Assembly: GCA_003260075.1 (NCBI GenBank)
Contig: QLIY01000310.1
Coordinates: forward strand, 27,077 to 91,076
Length of the DNA stretch: 64,000 nucleotides
Source of the DNA: Phallusia mammillata
Taxonomy: Eukaryota > Chordata > Ascidiacea > Phlebobranchia > Ascidiidae
Direction: 5' to 3'
Positions within the stretch are counted from its first letter, which is position 1. The number at the start of each line of letters is the position of its first letter. The translations under genes were made by a program, and so were the position numbers. This document shows positions 10,871 through 22,799 of the stretch, in pieces. Below the pieces are notes generated by a model that worked only from the letters and a program-made list of their open reading frames with translations, made no database searches and was not told the origin of the DNA.

Positions 10871-12560
10871 GTGAACGCCTTTCTCTTTCCAACAAGTCTA
10901 CAACTTTTAGTTAAACCAAACAACCGTTTTTTTTACACTTTTTAACAGAAAATAAAACAAATTTCATAATACACCGAAAAAAGATGATAAAAAGCCCTTC
11001 ACCTACAAATATGACAAACCAAGCAAAGGTGGCAAAAACATATTCAACTAATTAAATCCTCCAATACCTTTCTGAATATCACTCAGCCATTACACTGAAA
11101 TGTACAACCTTTGAAAGCACCCAGCAGAGCAACAGAAATTAAGATTTCATGCATAACAAAACCTGACTCTGTCAAATGCAAAGGTCAAAAAGTAGTCTAA
11201 ATGTTTATCTTAACGCCCCGAACAATCCGTAAAAGACCTGCCAAGCGCCGCTAGCAAGTGCACGTACCTTCAAGCATTGTAACAATCTATTATTCATTGC
11301 CGAATTGGGCCAAAGGCTTCAATGTCGAGCCCCTGGGTGTTTAAATTTGACCGCTTTTTGACTGTTTGTTGCACAACCCAATTTTGGCCACTTTAAGGCA
11401 TCCAGGAGCTTATTGGCAATTATTGTATAATCCGGGGCTGAATTATTGATTAACTTTCAGTCTATTCGTGTTTTTGCCACAGTTTTATGAGGAAATCTGC
11501 TCATAACGGGTTACAAACATTTTATGAGTAAATCGTTTACAGGTGTGATACAAAAATAGTCAAACAATACGTTCTCTTTTGATGACGGATTTTGTGACCG
11601 TAGGACAATTCTCCCAATGACAAGATTTTTTTTTAAAAGACAAATTTCAAGCTTTGTTGATTCGGCAAATTGAAAAATATTTCGTAAATTTCAACTGCGC
11701 AATGTTTTATTTTTGCAATTATGTGATTTCCACACGAAAGCATGTTCGGTAATTGCCATGCAAAGTTTAACGGAGAAATAAACAGATAAAAATCAAGATG
11801 TTTTACCTTGAACATTGACGATCTTCTTGCTGGCATATTGCCTTGCTTTCGGTATTAAATAGTATCGTTGCATATCATACATGCATATTGTCTTGCCAAC
11901 TAACGAATGTGGCAATATGCAGTAAGTGGTAATTGAAAGTCAAGAAGGTCAAATTGCCTCAAGCTGATAATTTCAACCGCAGTTGTAAGGGCATGAAAAA
12001 GGTCAATGTCAATTTTTCGCGAATTGATTTGTTTGTTTTTTTGGCCTATATTCAAAGCAGTACTGCATGTATAATGTTAATCGGTTTAACATTTTCAGAA
12101 AGAAAACTTAAGTGGTTTCTGCACATAGCAACTCTCATTTCGCGTTTTCAAGGCTTCACGAAACATTTCAGCCGAAATGCGTTTTTGCGATGTTTCAGTT
12201 TCAGTGGATTTTTTTAAATGTAGGAAATTAATGCCTTAACTTTCAATACCGCCAATTTAAACCCCCAAAATATTAAATCTTTAAAAATTACTAGGCACGT
12301 TGTCTGCAAACCAATACGTATTTTATTCAGCTTGTATATTGTAAAAGTTGTATGGAAGTGTCAAAAATAAGTCCACCTGAATCAACAACACAAGGTTCAA
12401 TTGAAAACATCCATTAGAAAGGGCATTTTTGTTCGACAATTTTTCTACGCATGGCAACTTTTATTTAATGTTTCAGTTTTTTTTTAAATCAGAATAGGCA
12501 TGAAAACATTATAACCCTATTTTGATCGCATTTGTTACCCAAAGCTACTCTCATTAATCA
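10870..12560. other. Intergenic sequence, no gene recognised
   Basis: The sequence is AT-rich. The segment 11270-11470 is non-repetitive and has several TTATTG/CAATTATT/AATTATTGATT words that would suit homeodomain binding, but such words are expected often in AT-rich DNA. The change from G-type to C-type joiners falls somewhere between 10169 and 12916. Confidence 0.4.
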
Positions 12561-12563
12561 CAT

Positions 12564-13162
12564 CAGTAATTCCCAAACTTTTTGTGGTCGCGTACCACTT
12601 TAAGGTTACGCATCGTCACCGCGTACCATGCACCCATGCTTAGAAAGAAGTATTTTCAATCAGACAACTGTTACATTCAGAGTCTACAAATGTAGTACAC
12701 CGAAGATCCCAGCACACTAATCCGCAATCCACAACTGCTTGCTTTTCATTAGCCAAATAATGCGAGGCAAAATATCGTTTGACAAAGTATTTCGTAAATC
12801 ATGTTTTAGCTTTCACATTGTACGAAAAGAACTTAAAATTGAATACATCAAATTATCCTTTACTGTTTGGGAACTGGTTTAATGGTGAGCGCAATCGTTT
12901 TAGTTGTAGTTATGTCCCCCCCCCCGAAGATCCCAGCACACTAATCCGCAATCCACAACTGCTTGCTTTTCATAAGCCAAACAATTCAAGACAAAACATA
13001 TTGTTTACAAGAAGTTACTAGCGTCCTTACCTTGCACCAACATGTGTTACGCAACACCATATTTAAAGTAATGATCGATTTGTGTGCAAAAATGCGGATT
13101 AAATAAAATACCGAAAGGTGTTTGCGTACCACCAGGAATGCCGTACGCGTTGGGAACCACTG
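12564..13162. mobile_element. hAT-like MITE, CAGT..CCCAAAC ends, with allelic joiner inside
   Basis: The left end CAGTAATTCCCAAACTTTTT and the right end (reverse complement CAGTGGTTCCCAACGCGTAC) form imperfect terminal inverted repeats. Both are followed by GCGTACCAC-like words. A C10 joiner at 12916-12925 separates two copies of a GAAGATCCCAGCACACTAAT segment (12700 and 12926). No open frame of transposase size is present, and flanking target duplication is not clear. Confidence 0.6.
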
Positions 13163-13437
13163 TATTGCAATAATTATTTCTTTGAACAACTTTTGGTGTT
13201 TTAAGTCTCAAAAATGTTGCGAAAAAAATATTTATGTGTCGAGTTTTAGAAGTTTAACACTAATAAATCTTGTTACTTGACTTACAAATTTCATACATGT
13301 TGAAAAAAACAAGGATTTTAATTCCCCAAACAAATGAATTTGCACGGAAAATAGTTTAGCCTATCTATTATGAACACACGAACAGACTTGTCACAAACTC
13401 TTGTACGTTGCATTCATATCGATTGGAAGGACTAAAC

Positions 13438-13769
13438 CAGTGTTTGTTAACCTTTTTAGCGCTCGTACCCTTTGAGCTTCCATAAAATTTTCTCGTACCC
13501 CCTGTCTAAAATGGCCGACGGACGTAAATAAAATTGTAACAATTAAACTCAGTGTATCTATAACTTGGGTGTTGAATGCATGCATGAAAACAGTATTGTA
13601 AGTAGTACAAAACTAGCCCGTTCTGGATACTGTATGTAACAAAATAACTTGTTACGCATTCTTCACAAATACGCCTAATTATCATATAATTTCACCCTGC
13701 ATGTCGTACCCCCTGCTTTGATGCTTCGTACCCCCAAGGGGTACACGTACCCCTGGTTAAGAACCCCCT
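13438..13769. mobile_element. hAT-like MITE with near-perfect 8-bp target duplication
   Basis: The termini CAGTGTTTGTTAACC and (reverse complement) AGGGGGTTCTTAACC are inverted repeats. The flanks GACTAAAC (13430-13437) and GACTAAAG (13770-13777) match at 7 of 8 bases, the duplication length typical of hAT elements. The interior carries several TCGTACCCCC words and no transposase. Confidence 0.65.
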
Positions 13770-14098
13770 GACTAAAGCGTTCTTTATTGCAACAGAAATT
13801 GGCCCATGGTGCAGCGACAGTCACTAAAGCTCTACATTGACATCTAGTGGCCAAATAACTTTGCCTACCAGAAAGTTGGCGGACATGCCATTCGTGAAAG
13901 TTTGTTTGACCAAAATGCGATCTTATCTTGTCATAAGTAATTAAAGGCACGCCCTTGAAATATTTATGTTTTGTTTTATGGACGGAAATTAATTTTCAGA
14001 CTTGTTTATAACTTTTGCAACACACTTTACACCTTATAACTTCAAACAAAATAAATATACGAAAAATTGGTATCATTATTGTTATTACGCTGTCTTCG

Positions 14099-14178
<80 letters not shown>
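14099..14178. other. C80 run, probable converted scaffold gap
   Basis: There are exactly 80 consecutive C in AT-rich sequence. Frames through it read as poly-proline or poly-glycine and are artefacts. Confidence 0.7.
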
Positions 14179-14179
<1 letters not shown>

Positions 14180-14180
<1 letters not shown>

Positions 14181-17100
14181 AAAAACACACGCATACTATT
14201 TCAAACCGCAGCTATTTCCGGCTTGGTGATTGTTTTAGTGCAATTGTGGCGCTATGTGTACTTTCACCAAGCGAAATAAACTCAACTTAACATTTAGGAC
14301 AATTTAATTATCAAAAACTTTACACTTACCTTTAACTTTCGACTTGCAGCCACTCCAGCCCTCATTGTTAGCTCTATTGCGTTACAATGGTCAATAATCC
14401 AGCATTTCAGAGCAGAATAAACCAGATTGTCTTAGTTCTATTCCTAGCTGCTGGTTTGTTGTGTCACATTGACAACTAAACCTAGCTGAGACAGAAAAAG
14501 AATAAAACTTTAAAAATGCACCAGGTGTTGGCTACGTAAAAGACCCGACTGTTATCTGATGAACTTTCGGACAATAAAGATAAGTTTTACGCTGGCAGGG
14601 GTGAAGAAAAGTTTTACTCGTAAGTTAATGCAGTGAGTAGCCTATGCACCTAATGTTCAGTAAAAAATCTTTAGTTTGATTAACCCATTTTAATTGGTTT
14701 ATGTTGCAATTAATGAATTTCAACATTTCATTTTGTGAAAATTGTACTGCCTTAAGAAACAAAAAAACTAACAATAAAGCCTTGGGTTAAAACAATTGAG
14801 ATTTAAATATATTTGTATGTTAGTTCTGATACACTTGCATTTGAACATAAGGATATATTTGTTAATCAATTAATCATTTTCCAAAACGAGAAATAACAAA
14901 TACAACGTTCAAAGCACTTAAGTAAGTTATTACAAAAATTGGGCGTAACTTGGTTTTGTTCCGCCTAAAATAAGGCCAGGAAATTCCAAAAGCAAGTCCA
15001 AGTGGGAATAATTGATGAGTTACTGACTGGCGAAGTGCGAATGCCTTTTCGTTAGTGGAGGAACAAAAAGTTTTCTAAGCCCACAATTACATTTATTCCA
15101 TTCATTATGACTCGTAAATTGCATTGTCACAAGACTCCATTAGCATCGATTTTGACCCAGGAATATATCAGACGCGACAACTGAACTGTTTCTCAAACCC
15201 CTAGATGTTAATTTGTCTTGATACCAAAAATGGTAAAGTTTTATTTCACTAATACGTCTCTAATATTATTATTTAATTACACCAAAACTGAATACAGATC
15301 AACGGCGAATAAGATAAAATAACAATACATATCTGAAACAGTTATTGCAAAACAAAGCAGTTTGGGCATTGACCATTTTGCATAGTCTATTCTTATTCTG
15401 GCAAAAAAATCTCTAACACTGTCTGTTTTTTTTGTAATATTTAAGTTTATTTCAAGAATATTTCTGCGCATAACGTCTTTCTCGAGATTGTTTCTGCTTG
15501 AATATCTAGCATAGAATCTAGATCAATTCAATCATTTAACAATGGAACTACAATCAATCATTCAAATCATCATTTCCACAAACTATTGTCTTTTCTGACA
15601 ATGCCTAATTGTTAGAATACAAACAGACGTATAACTTGATTTTAAAGCAAATTACCTTCTCATGTGTATTAAGGTACCTGTCACTCTCGCTTGTACGTTG
15701 ACGTCCTGTCTTGCAGACCGTTTAACAGGACAGCCATCTTTTAATTATTCATGTTCACCACTTAGTTGTTAAAAAGCAGAGGTCACTACTTTGGCACAAT
15801 CACTATTAATTGACTGAAAATGCTTGAAGGTAAAACGCTACTTTTTTATGATTACCAGACAATCTTAAACTTCAAAACGAAGCGTCTGGTAATGGCCTTT
15901 GGGTGCTAATCTCTTACTTTATAGTAGCCAACTGCAAATCGAAATTAATCACCTTGAATTGGCCTTCAAGGCTAGAAATGTTTGAGAACTAGTCTAAACT
16001 GCATGCCTGACATAGTTGAAACTAGCTATAACTTGGCCCTTTAGAACCATTTTCGCTGGTCGTTTTTTGATTTCTGACCCTTCTTATAATACGACATTGG
16101 AAATACAAGGGCCAACTAATAGGAAATATATACATGCTAATGGCACTGATTTGGCCTATTAGCAATCAAGTATGTTAGATTTTACTAAGTCTAAACCCAA
16201 TAAGGATTGACACCACTGCTTTATTAGATGTTGAAATTCAAAGCGAACATTTATACAAAACCAAAAATAAACGCACTGCTTATAAAGTAGACTACATAGA
16301 ACAAAAAATGACATTTTTGGGTAGAGAACTTTATAAATATATGCAACATAATTGAAAAAAAAAAGAAAAAAAAGTAACAAATCTGCTTGACCCTTAAATC
16401 CGTATGACAAACTGAAAACGAGCAAACAAAACTAAACTGTTATTGTTTTTAACAAACTATTCTTTTCTAACTGAAGTAGCTCAACATTTAGCTGTCAAAA
16501 ACTGCCTTGCATGCAAAGTTGGACAGGCGTAAATGACAAGGGCTACCGTCATCTTGGAAGCAATAACCAATAGCTCCCTGGAGGACGGGCCCTGCCCGGG
16601 CGTTATTAGACGATTTTTATCCACCGTTAATTTCTGTCCTACCATCGATTCATTATTAATGCGAATTCCGGCATGAATTACCATCCTACATGTCGATAAA
16701 GTTTAACTTTAGCCATTGCACGAAAGCACAATAAGGCTGTGGTGTTGACTGGACGCTTGCTGAAGCACATCTGTTGTTTTGATACGGTGGTTAACTTTTG
16801 GGTACAACTGAAATTGCAACTTTCAACGACGTCTAGCATCTACTGTAATTTTTTACAATATTTTACTGAAGTTACAAATACCGGCAACATGTTCAAATCA
16901 AGGCAAATAGCTTATAATCGTAAAATCAACGAAACCTATATATTTTTTGCTCTTTTCCTGCCACGTAGACATTCCTGAAAACGTTTTTTTTGTAAACGAT
17001 TTTTGTTTGCAAAACGATCCCTAGTGCAATTAAAACAAAGTTGGCCTAACGATTACAGGCTCGTCTATACTTATTGATATGTGCATAAGCGGCGATAGCA

Positions 17101-17540
17101 AACTCATCAACACGGTCATTGCAATTTAGGCCGAAATCGATGATCACCTGACAATCACCAATGGAACTTTTCATCAATCTAAATCTCCAAAGGGCCATCT
17201 TTCATTTGCATCCACTAAAGTAATTTTTTTGATTAGTTTTTCCCTTGATACAAACTAATTTAGATTTTTAAGGACTTGCTTTAGAAGAAAAGGCCTGTTT
17301 TGTGGCCTTTATGTTTTAACGCGTTAGTTGTCCTGTACCTAATGACCGATTTTTTTGGCTTGAGAGTCTTATTTTTATCCTATTTAATTTCAACTTGCCT
17401 TTGCATTGAATCAATTGTATAATATACATCACCTACTGACAAATCTATCGGTCCAAATAGGTGTAAAAGTGACATACTTGTCGCCAGTCGTACCAGTTTA
17501 TTCTCTTACAATCACCAGTTATATATATCATGTTTATTGT
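14180..17540. other. Intergenic sequence, no gene recognised
   Basis: No frame here resembles a known protein. The segment 16481-16690 is non-repetitive and GC-richer, with GGAGGACGGGCCCTGCCCGGGCG at its centre (around 16575-16600), and is a possible regulatory or conserved non-coding element. The segment 15640-15800 is unique sequence without an obvious feature. Confidence 0.4.
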
Positions 17541-17546
17541 GCCAAT

Positions 17547-18006
17547 TCCTGGTGATAGAGTCGCATATTCCGAAACCGAAACCATGTCGCATATTCCGAA
17601 ACCGAATGTTTGGCAGTTTTGTGGAAAAAATTCGGTCAAAAAGTTTGTGAAGTGACGTTAAGTCGTATCCTACGCTTGCGACAAAAAACGTAAGTTTTGC
17701 TACCAGGCAAACAGTGGTGTTACAACAAGATAGATGTGTTGTAATGATCTTAGTTTTAATGGTTTTTAAGGTCCCCCCCCCCTGGTGATAGAGTCGCATA
17801 TTCCGAAACCGAAACCATGTCGCATATTCCTAAACCAAATGTTTGGCAGTTTTGTGGAATAAATTCGGTCAAAAAGTTTGTGAAGTGACGTTAAGTCGTA
17901 TCCTATACGCTTGCGACAAAAAACGTAAGTTTTGCTACCAGGCAAACAGTGGTGTTACAACAAGATAGATGTGTTGTAATGATCTTAGTTTTAATGGTTT
18001 TTAAGG
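17547..18006. repeat. Allelic duplication around a C10 joiner
   Basis: Sequence from 17547 (CTGGTGATAGAGTCGCATAT) to about 17772 is repeated at 17783-18006 with a few substitutions and small indels, separated by C10 at 17773-17782. Each copy has a local tandem of GTCGCATATTCCGAAACCGA. No gene is present. Confidence 0.85.
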
Positions 18007-18016
18007 TTGTCTAGGC

Positions 18017-18477
18017 CAGTGCTCTTCAACCGGTGTGCACGGTGCACCCTAGGGTACACCAGTGCGAAGGGGTATACAAGGGTGCATCACAAACTTTTAT
18101 TGAACCATTAATATTTGACTGTCAGGATATTAGAAAAAGGATGTAGGTTTCAAATGATGTGAACCAAGGTAAACTTTTTTAATGTTTTATCCCCGTGTCA
18201 AGTTTGATAGTATCTGTGTTACAGTCGGGTTATATTAGGACATCGAGTTTTGGCTTTTTCTTCGGTGTTTCACAGAAAATTCGCGAACATATGCTTGGAG
18301 TATTGGTAGCAATTCAAGCAATTTTTGCGAGGTCCGCTCGGTTTGATTGACATGATGATAAGCATAATGATTTTTTATATCGCTTTTATCTCACTTTACC
18401 TTTTAAGTAAACAGGGTGCACGAGTTCGTCACAACAACCTCAAGGGTTCACCAAGCCCAAAAGGTTGAAGAGCACTG
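18017..18477. mobile_element. hAT-like MITE with perfect 8-bp target duplication
   Basis: The terminal inverted repeat is CAGTGCTCTTCAACC at both ends. The flanking duplication GTCTAGGC at 18009-18016 and 18478-18485 is exact. At 461 bp with no transposase frame it is non-autonomous. Terminus type and duplication length place it in the hAT superfamily. Confidence 0.9.
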
Positions 18478-18851
18478 GTCTAGGCCTTCGTTGCCAGCCT
18501 GCAAAAGAATTACAGATCTTTTGTCTGGGCTGGTAAAAACGATATGGATTCGAACATTGTACTATTGGCTACTCAAACTTTCTTGCTCTGCGACCCCATT
18601 TTAAAACAGAAATTTCTACGCGACCCCTTAATGGGTAAAGCCCAGGGGTGCACAACCTTTTCGCTATGACGGCCGCATCACAGATCTTTATTTCACCAGC
18701 GGCCGCTTATTGCCTGCTTGCATATATATATATATAGGCAGGGGCGTATCCAGAAATTTTTAAAGGGGGGGGGGTCCAACATTTTATTTTGGGAATTTCC
18801 CTAATGACGCCATTAGATCTGTGGAAAATTTCCCACACAAATACGCTAGAC

Positions 18852-19328
18852 CAGTGGTTCCCAACCTGGGGTTCGCGGACCCCCAAGGGGTCCGTGAGAC
18901 GGTTTCAGGGGGTCCGTGGAGGCAAACATTTGTAGTAGCATTAACAACAGTACAATATTTTTAAGTTCCCAAACCATTTTTACAATCCTGTATATGAGTG
19001 CAAACTGTAAATCAAACCCTTGGATCAGGAAAATGTGTGATTGTTACCATTGTGACATCACAACACACATACAATAGAATTATTTGTGCTTTGTTTTAAG
19101 TATTGTACACTAGAAAATTTATCTCTTTTAGTGCATTGACTGCTACAGTACAGAAATTTATTGAGATTAAAGGTCTGTGAAGGTTGATTAAAATTCTGCA
19201 CCCCAAAAAACGAAAGTATAATAACGCATAATGCGGGAAACGAAAAAAGACTAAATTACGTTGGGGGTCCGCGGACCGATACAATTTATAAAAGGGGTCC
19301 GTGACTACAAAAAGGTTGGGAACCACTG
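18852..19328. mobile_element. Nested hAT-like MITE (CAGTGGTTCCCAACC ends)
   Basis: Both ends carry CAGTGGTTCCCAACC as inverted repeats, with a further subterminal GGTCCGCGGACC-like inverted block. Flanks CGCTAGAC (18844-18851) and CTCTAAAC (19329-19336) agree at 6 of 8 bases. The element is 477 bp, non-coding, and lies inside the element at 18653-20421. Confidence 0.75.
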
Positions 19329-20279
19329 CTCTAAACCGAACGAGACTAAATACGTAATTCACACGTCGAACTACCACTCAATTGTCCCGTTGCCTATTTC
19401 GTTTTCTTGTTAAAAACGAGCACTTTAACCCGAAGGTACAAGACCGAAACCTAATCCAACTTTCGACTTTGGCGGTTTCTCTATCCGTCCAATTGACAGA
19501 AATAACAAATAATTTTAGCGACAGCTTTGTAGCTTCCTGATTTCGCCGCTGCCATCTAGCTTACTCAGCAAAACTGCAGCTGCAAGATAAGCGATAAGCG
19601 TCAGGTAATCGAAATCGTTGCTTAAAACACGGGGAACAGATTCTCAAGGACTGAACGCCTTTCTAAAGCGATAATGCTACTGTTAAGTTGCACAATGTCA
19701 AGAATGCACTAAAGTTGGTAACTGTAGAAGGCATAAATTGAATGAACATCGATCTAATGTTCGTGACAAACTATCACGTGTTTGGCGGGTCGAAACAATA
19801 CAACATTAAACGTTTTTATCCATTTTTACTCATTTTGCATTTTTAAAATGCAAAACAGGTTGATACGTTGCATTTAGTGCAGTTAACAACCAGCGTCCCA
19901 GCCGGAATGTAACTTTCCGATTGTTAGCGCATAAAACTCCTTATTCAACCCTTGTTACGTCATAATTGGCGTTAGATAACAAGCGAATACAAGAGATTAA
20001 AACCTCGCGGTTTTGAGATAACGACTCCCTGTTATCATGTAGCGGTAAAATAAACGATTTGGCGCCTAAAAAACCTAAATTAATTTTTAACTTAATACAC
20101 TAATTGACAGTCTTAGATTTTTTGACGTCATAATTTATATTGTGACGCTTGTGGCATCTGCTTTTTCGCATTGTTTGCACACAATAGGCATAAAAAAGTC
20201 TAGCACATATGGCTACTAGGCTGGTAATACTCTTTTAAGTTTCACAAAATGTGTTTATAGCAGTTTGAAAATCAAAATA

Positions 20280-20281
<2 letters not shown>

Positions 20282-20353
<72 letters not shown>
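20282..20353. other. C72 run, probable converted scaffold gap
   Basis: There are 72 consecutive C inside the 18653-20421 repeat region. A small frame through it (20265-20447) reads as poly-proline and is an artefact. Confidence 0.7.
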
Positions 20354-20439
20354 TATTCTAATAAACATGTTCACGGCCGCACAAACTCGTCTCTACACGG
20401 CCGCAAGGTTGTGCATCCCTGGTGTAGCCTCTAATACAC

Positions 20440-20668
20440 GGGAATAATGTGTAAACAATCTATGTACGCACGTATGCCATTAATTGTGACTGACACAATA
20501 ACGCGCAAAATGTTTCGCGACCCCAAAATAATATTCTGGTCCGCGGACCGGCGGTTGCCGAACACTGGACTAGATGTTAGTTATTGTGCAGTTGAAAACA
20601 TTTTGTGATACCCTGCGTAATTACAGGCGGAAGAGCAACTTTTGCGCTACAAATTTATGGGGCGATTC
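20440..20668. mobile_element. Right end of a CAGTGTTCGGCAACC-type MITE
   Basis: At 20540-20569 the reverse complement reads CAGTGTTCGGCAACC followed by CCGGTCCGCGG, the right terminus of a MITE related to those with GGTCCGCGGACC subterminal blocks. I did not find its left end, which may lie within the composite repeat region starting near 18580. Confidence 0.4.
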
Positions 20669-21013
20669 CAGTGGCAAACGCAGCCAAAAATTTTGGGAGG
20701 GGCCAAATGTTTTGTTGTCTAATACAACTATTTGCTAACGCTCGGCGTGCTTTTTCCAAACACGTGACTTGCCAAACTGTGGTTCGATTGGACAGCCAGG
20801 CGCTATATTGATTTATTCCATGTCTGCATAAATAAAACAGCATGGATTTCGCCTTACAACTTGGTGACAAAAGTCATTTTTGGTAACAAATATATACCTT
20901 TGATAGTTGAGAGACGAAACTACAATGATGAGAGACGAAACTACATTAAATTAAAGTTTATCAATGTACAACTTTGAAAATTTGGGAGGGGCCATGACCT
21001 GGCTACGCCACTG
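20669..21013. mobile_element. MITE with CAGTGGCG..CAGCC ends and perfect 9-bp flanking repeat
   Basis: The left end CAGTGGCAAACGCAGCC and the right end (reverse complement CAGTGGCGTAGCCAGG) are inverted repeats. The subterminal GGGAGGGGCC word occurs at both ends in the same orientation. The flanking repeat GGGCGATTC at 20660-20668 and 21014-21022 is exact. At 345 bp it is non-coding and non-autonomous. Confidence 0.85.
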
Positions 21014-21339
21014 GGGCGATTCGTCAGAAACCGAATTCTTGCAAAAAATTACTGATTGGGCCGAAATAATTTGGTAAACCGATGTTTCAAAACAAAGCTA
21101 TTGTTTACGTTCATTTGGGCCTTAATATCCCCTATTATGAACAATTTCTAAATATAAAACACGGACTTTTGCAATAAATCAATACGGGGAATATGTCAGT
21201 GAAATACGACAAAATATATTCATCAAACGTCTTGCGCTATTCGAACTCGATTGTTTTGGATAAAACTCAGTATTATGATGAGCGCAGATTTGCGTAAACA
21301 TATTTTTCACAACGCATTTCACATTATATTGGTTTAATC

Positions 21340-21759
21340 CAGTGGTTCCCAAACTTTTTAATATTTTTTTCTAAGCGGTCCCCTTGCCATTATTTCGAGG
21401 GCTCGCGGTCCTTAAGCCTAAATGTGTATTTCATAAAAACAAAAGTTGATTGCAGGATTTTAGCCAGTTGTGCAAAATTGCGCATAATAATCATCCAAGG
21501 ACAGCATGTGACTTCACAAACAGGACAAAAACATTACGATTGTGCGCGAACAATTGCATTTATTATAGCTGTCATTCAATTAAGGCCTTTGTTTAGCAAT
21601 GGAGACAGTCGATTCCCAATTCTACTTTGATTTAAACTTATTTAGTGGCACAAACTGGCGCCAAATAAGATCATAGAATTACTTCAATCGCCTCGCGGTC
21701 CCCTCAAAATTGCCTCACGGACCCCTAAAGGACCGCGGACCCCAGTTTGGGAACCGCTG
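21340..21759. mobile_element. hAT-like MITE with perfect 8-bp target duplication
   Basis: The termini CAGTGGTTCCCAAACT and (reverse complement) CAGCGGTTCCCAAACT are inverted. GTTTAATC at 21332-21339 and 21760-21767 is an exact duplication. The 420-bp interior has no transposase frame; its right part carries GGACCGCGGACCCC. Confidence 0.9.
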
Positions 21760-22275
21760 GTTTAATCCAAAGCGGTAATTTTTAAATGGAGTTTTGTATT
21801 TTTCTTTCTGATAAAAAAATCGTAGCAATACAGAAAAATCATAAATCCAGAAAAGGTCGTGGTCCAAAAGAATACTTGTCAAGTTTTGAGGTTTTTTTGT
21901 ACAACCTTTACTTTACCCTTGTCATTCCCGGAGTCACAACGAAAACAGCGTCAAGTTCTGCTTTACGAAAATCTTTCATGGACTGCTGAAGACAGACTGT
22001 TACACGAATGTGCGTTATTTAAAAGCTAGCATGAGAAAGGTCAAACTCTTAGATAGTTGCAGACGCATAAGTTCTTCAATCATAAAATACAAAGCTTTCC
22101 TTATGTTAAATACGAAACGTCGACAAATATTTGATAGCACGGTAGTCGCTTCAAGAAACTATTGTTTTTTAACAAAGCTGTATATAACGCCACCGAGTGC
22201 GTTTAGAAAATATAACGTATTCACCATAAGAGTACAGTGGTTATAGGTCTGAAAAAATGCATATACTTCACCAAG

Positions 22276-22437
22276 ACAACGGTTCCCAACCTTTTGGTAG
22301 CAGCAGACCCTTTATAGGTATAAATTCAACTAGCATGCATGGTCCAACATACAACTAAACCCGTTTTACCCTTTCATACAAACCATTGAAACATTCCACA
22401 AAATGGGGGTCTACAAGCACTCGATTGAGGACCACTG
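22276..22437. mobile_element. Short degenerate hAT-like MITE
   Basis: ACGGTTCCCAACC near 22279 and (reverse complement) CAGTGGTCCTCAATCG ending at 22437 are weakly inverted ends of the CAGTGGTTCC type. No clear target duplication is visible. It lies about 360 bp beyond the stop codon of ABHD13. Confidence 0.4.
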
Positions 22438-22799
22438 ACTAATTTCCGACAACATTGTGGCATTATGGAGAAATACATTGTTGTTACCAGTACTAGACAT
22501 AAACCTATAATGCCAACACTTTTTAAAATAGCCATTAAGAGAATATAAAAATAAATAAAACAGAAAGAACTGTAAAATGCATTTTCTTTTGCAACTAAAC
22601 ATCACAATGAAACGTTGCAGATATAATTCTGATTAACAACAAATTTCATTGTATTGCATATAGAATTTCACACTGTAGCCTGTAAAGGGTTAAAAATATA
22701 TTGATTTTATGCAAGAAAAAGCTCGGCTAATTTTGCTAATAACCAGAACTACCTGTACATAATTTGTTAACAGGCTTTAAACATCAGTTGAAAGGGAAT

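Larger units (their letters stand above)
18653..20421. mobile_element. hAT-like element (CAGGGGTGCACAACC type) split by another MITE and a gap
   Basis: The left end CAGGGGTGCACAACC is followed by GGCCGC-containing sequence. The right end (reverse complement CAGGGATGCACAACC, then GCGGCCGTG) is its inverted partner. Flanks GTAAAGCC (18645-18652) and GTGTAGCC (20422-20429) match at 6 of 8 bases. The interior includes the younger element at 18852-19328 and a C72 gap run. No transposase is evident. Confidence 0.55.
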
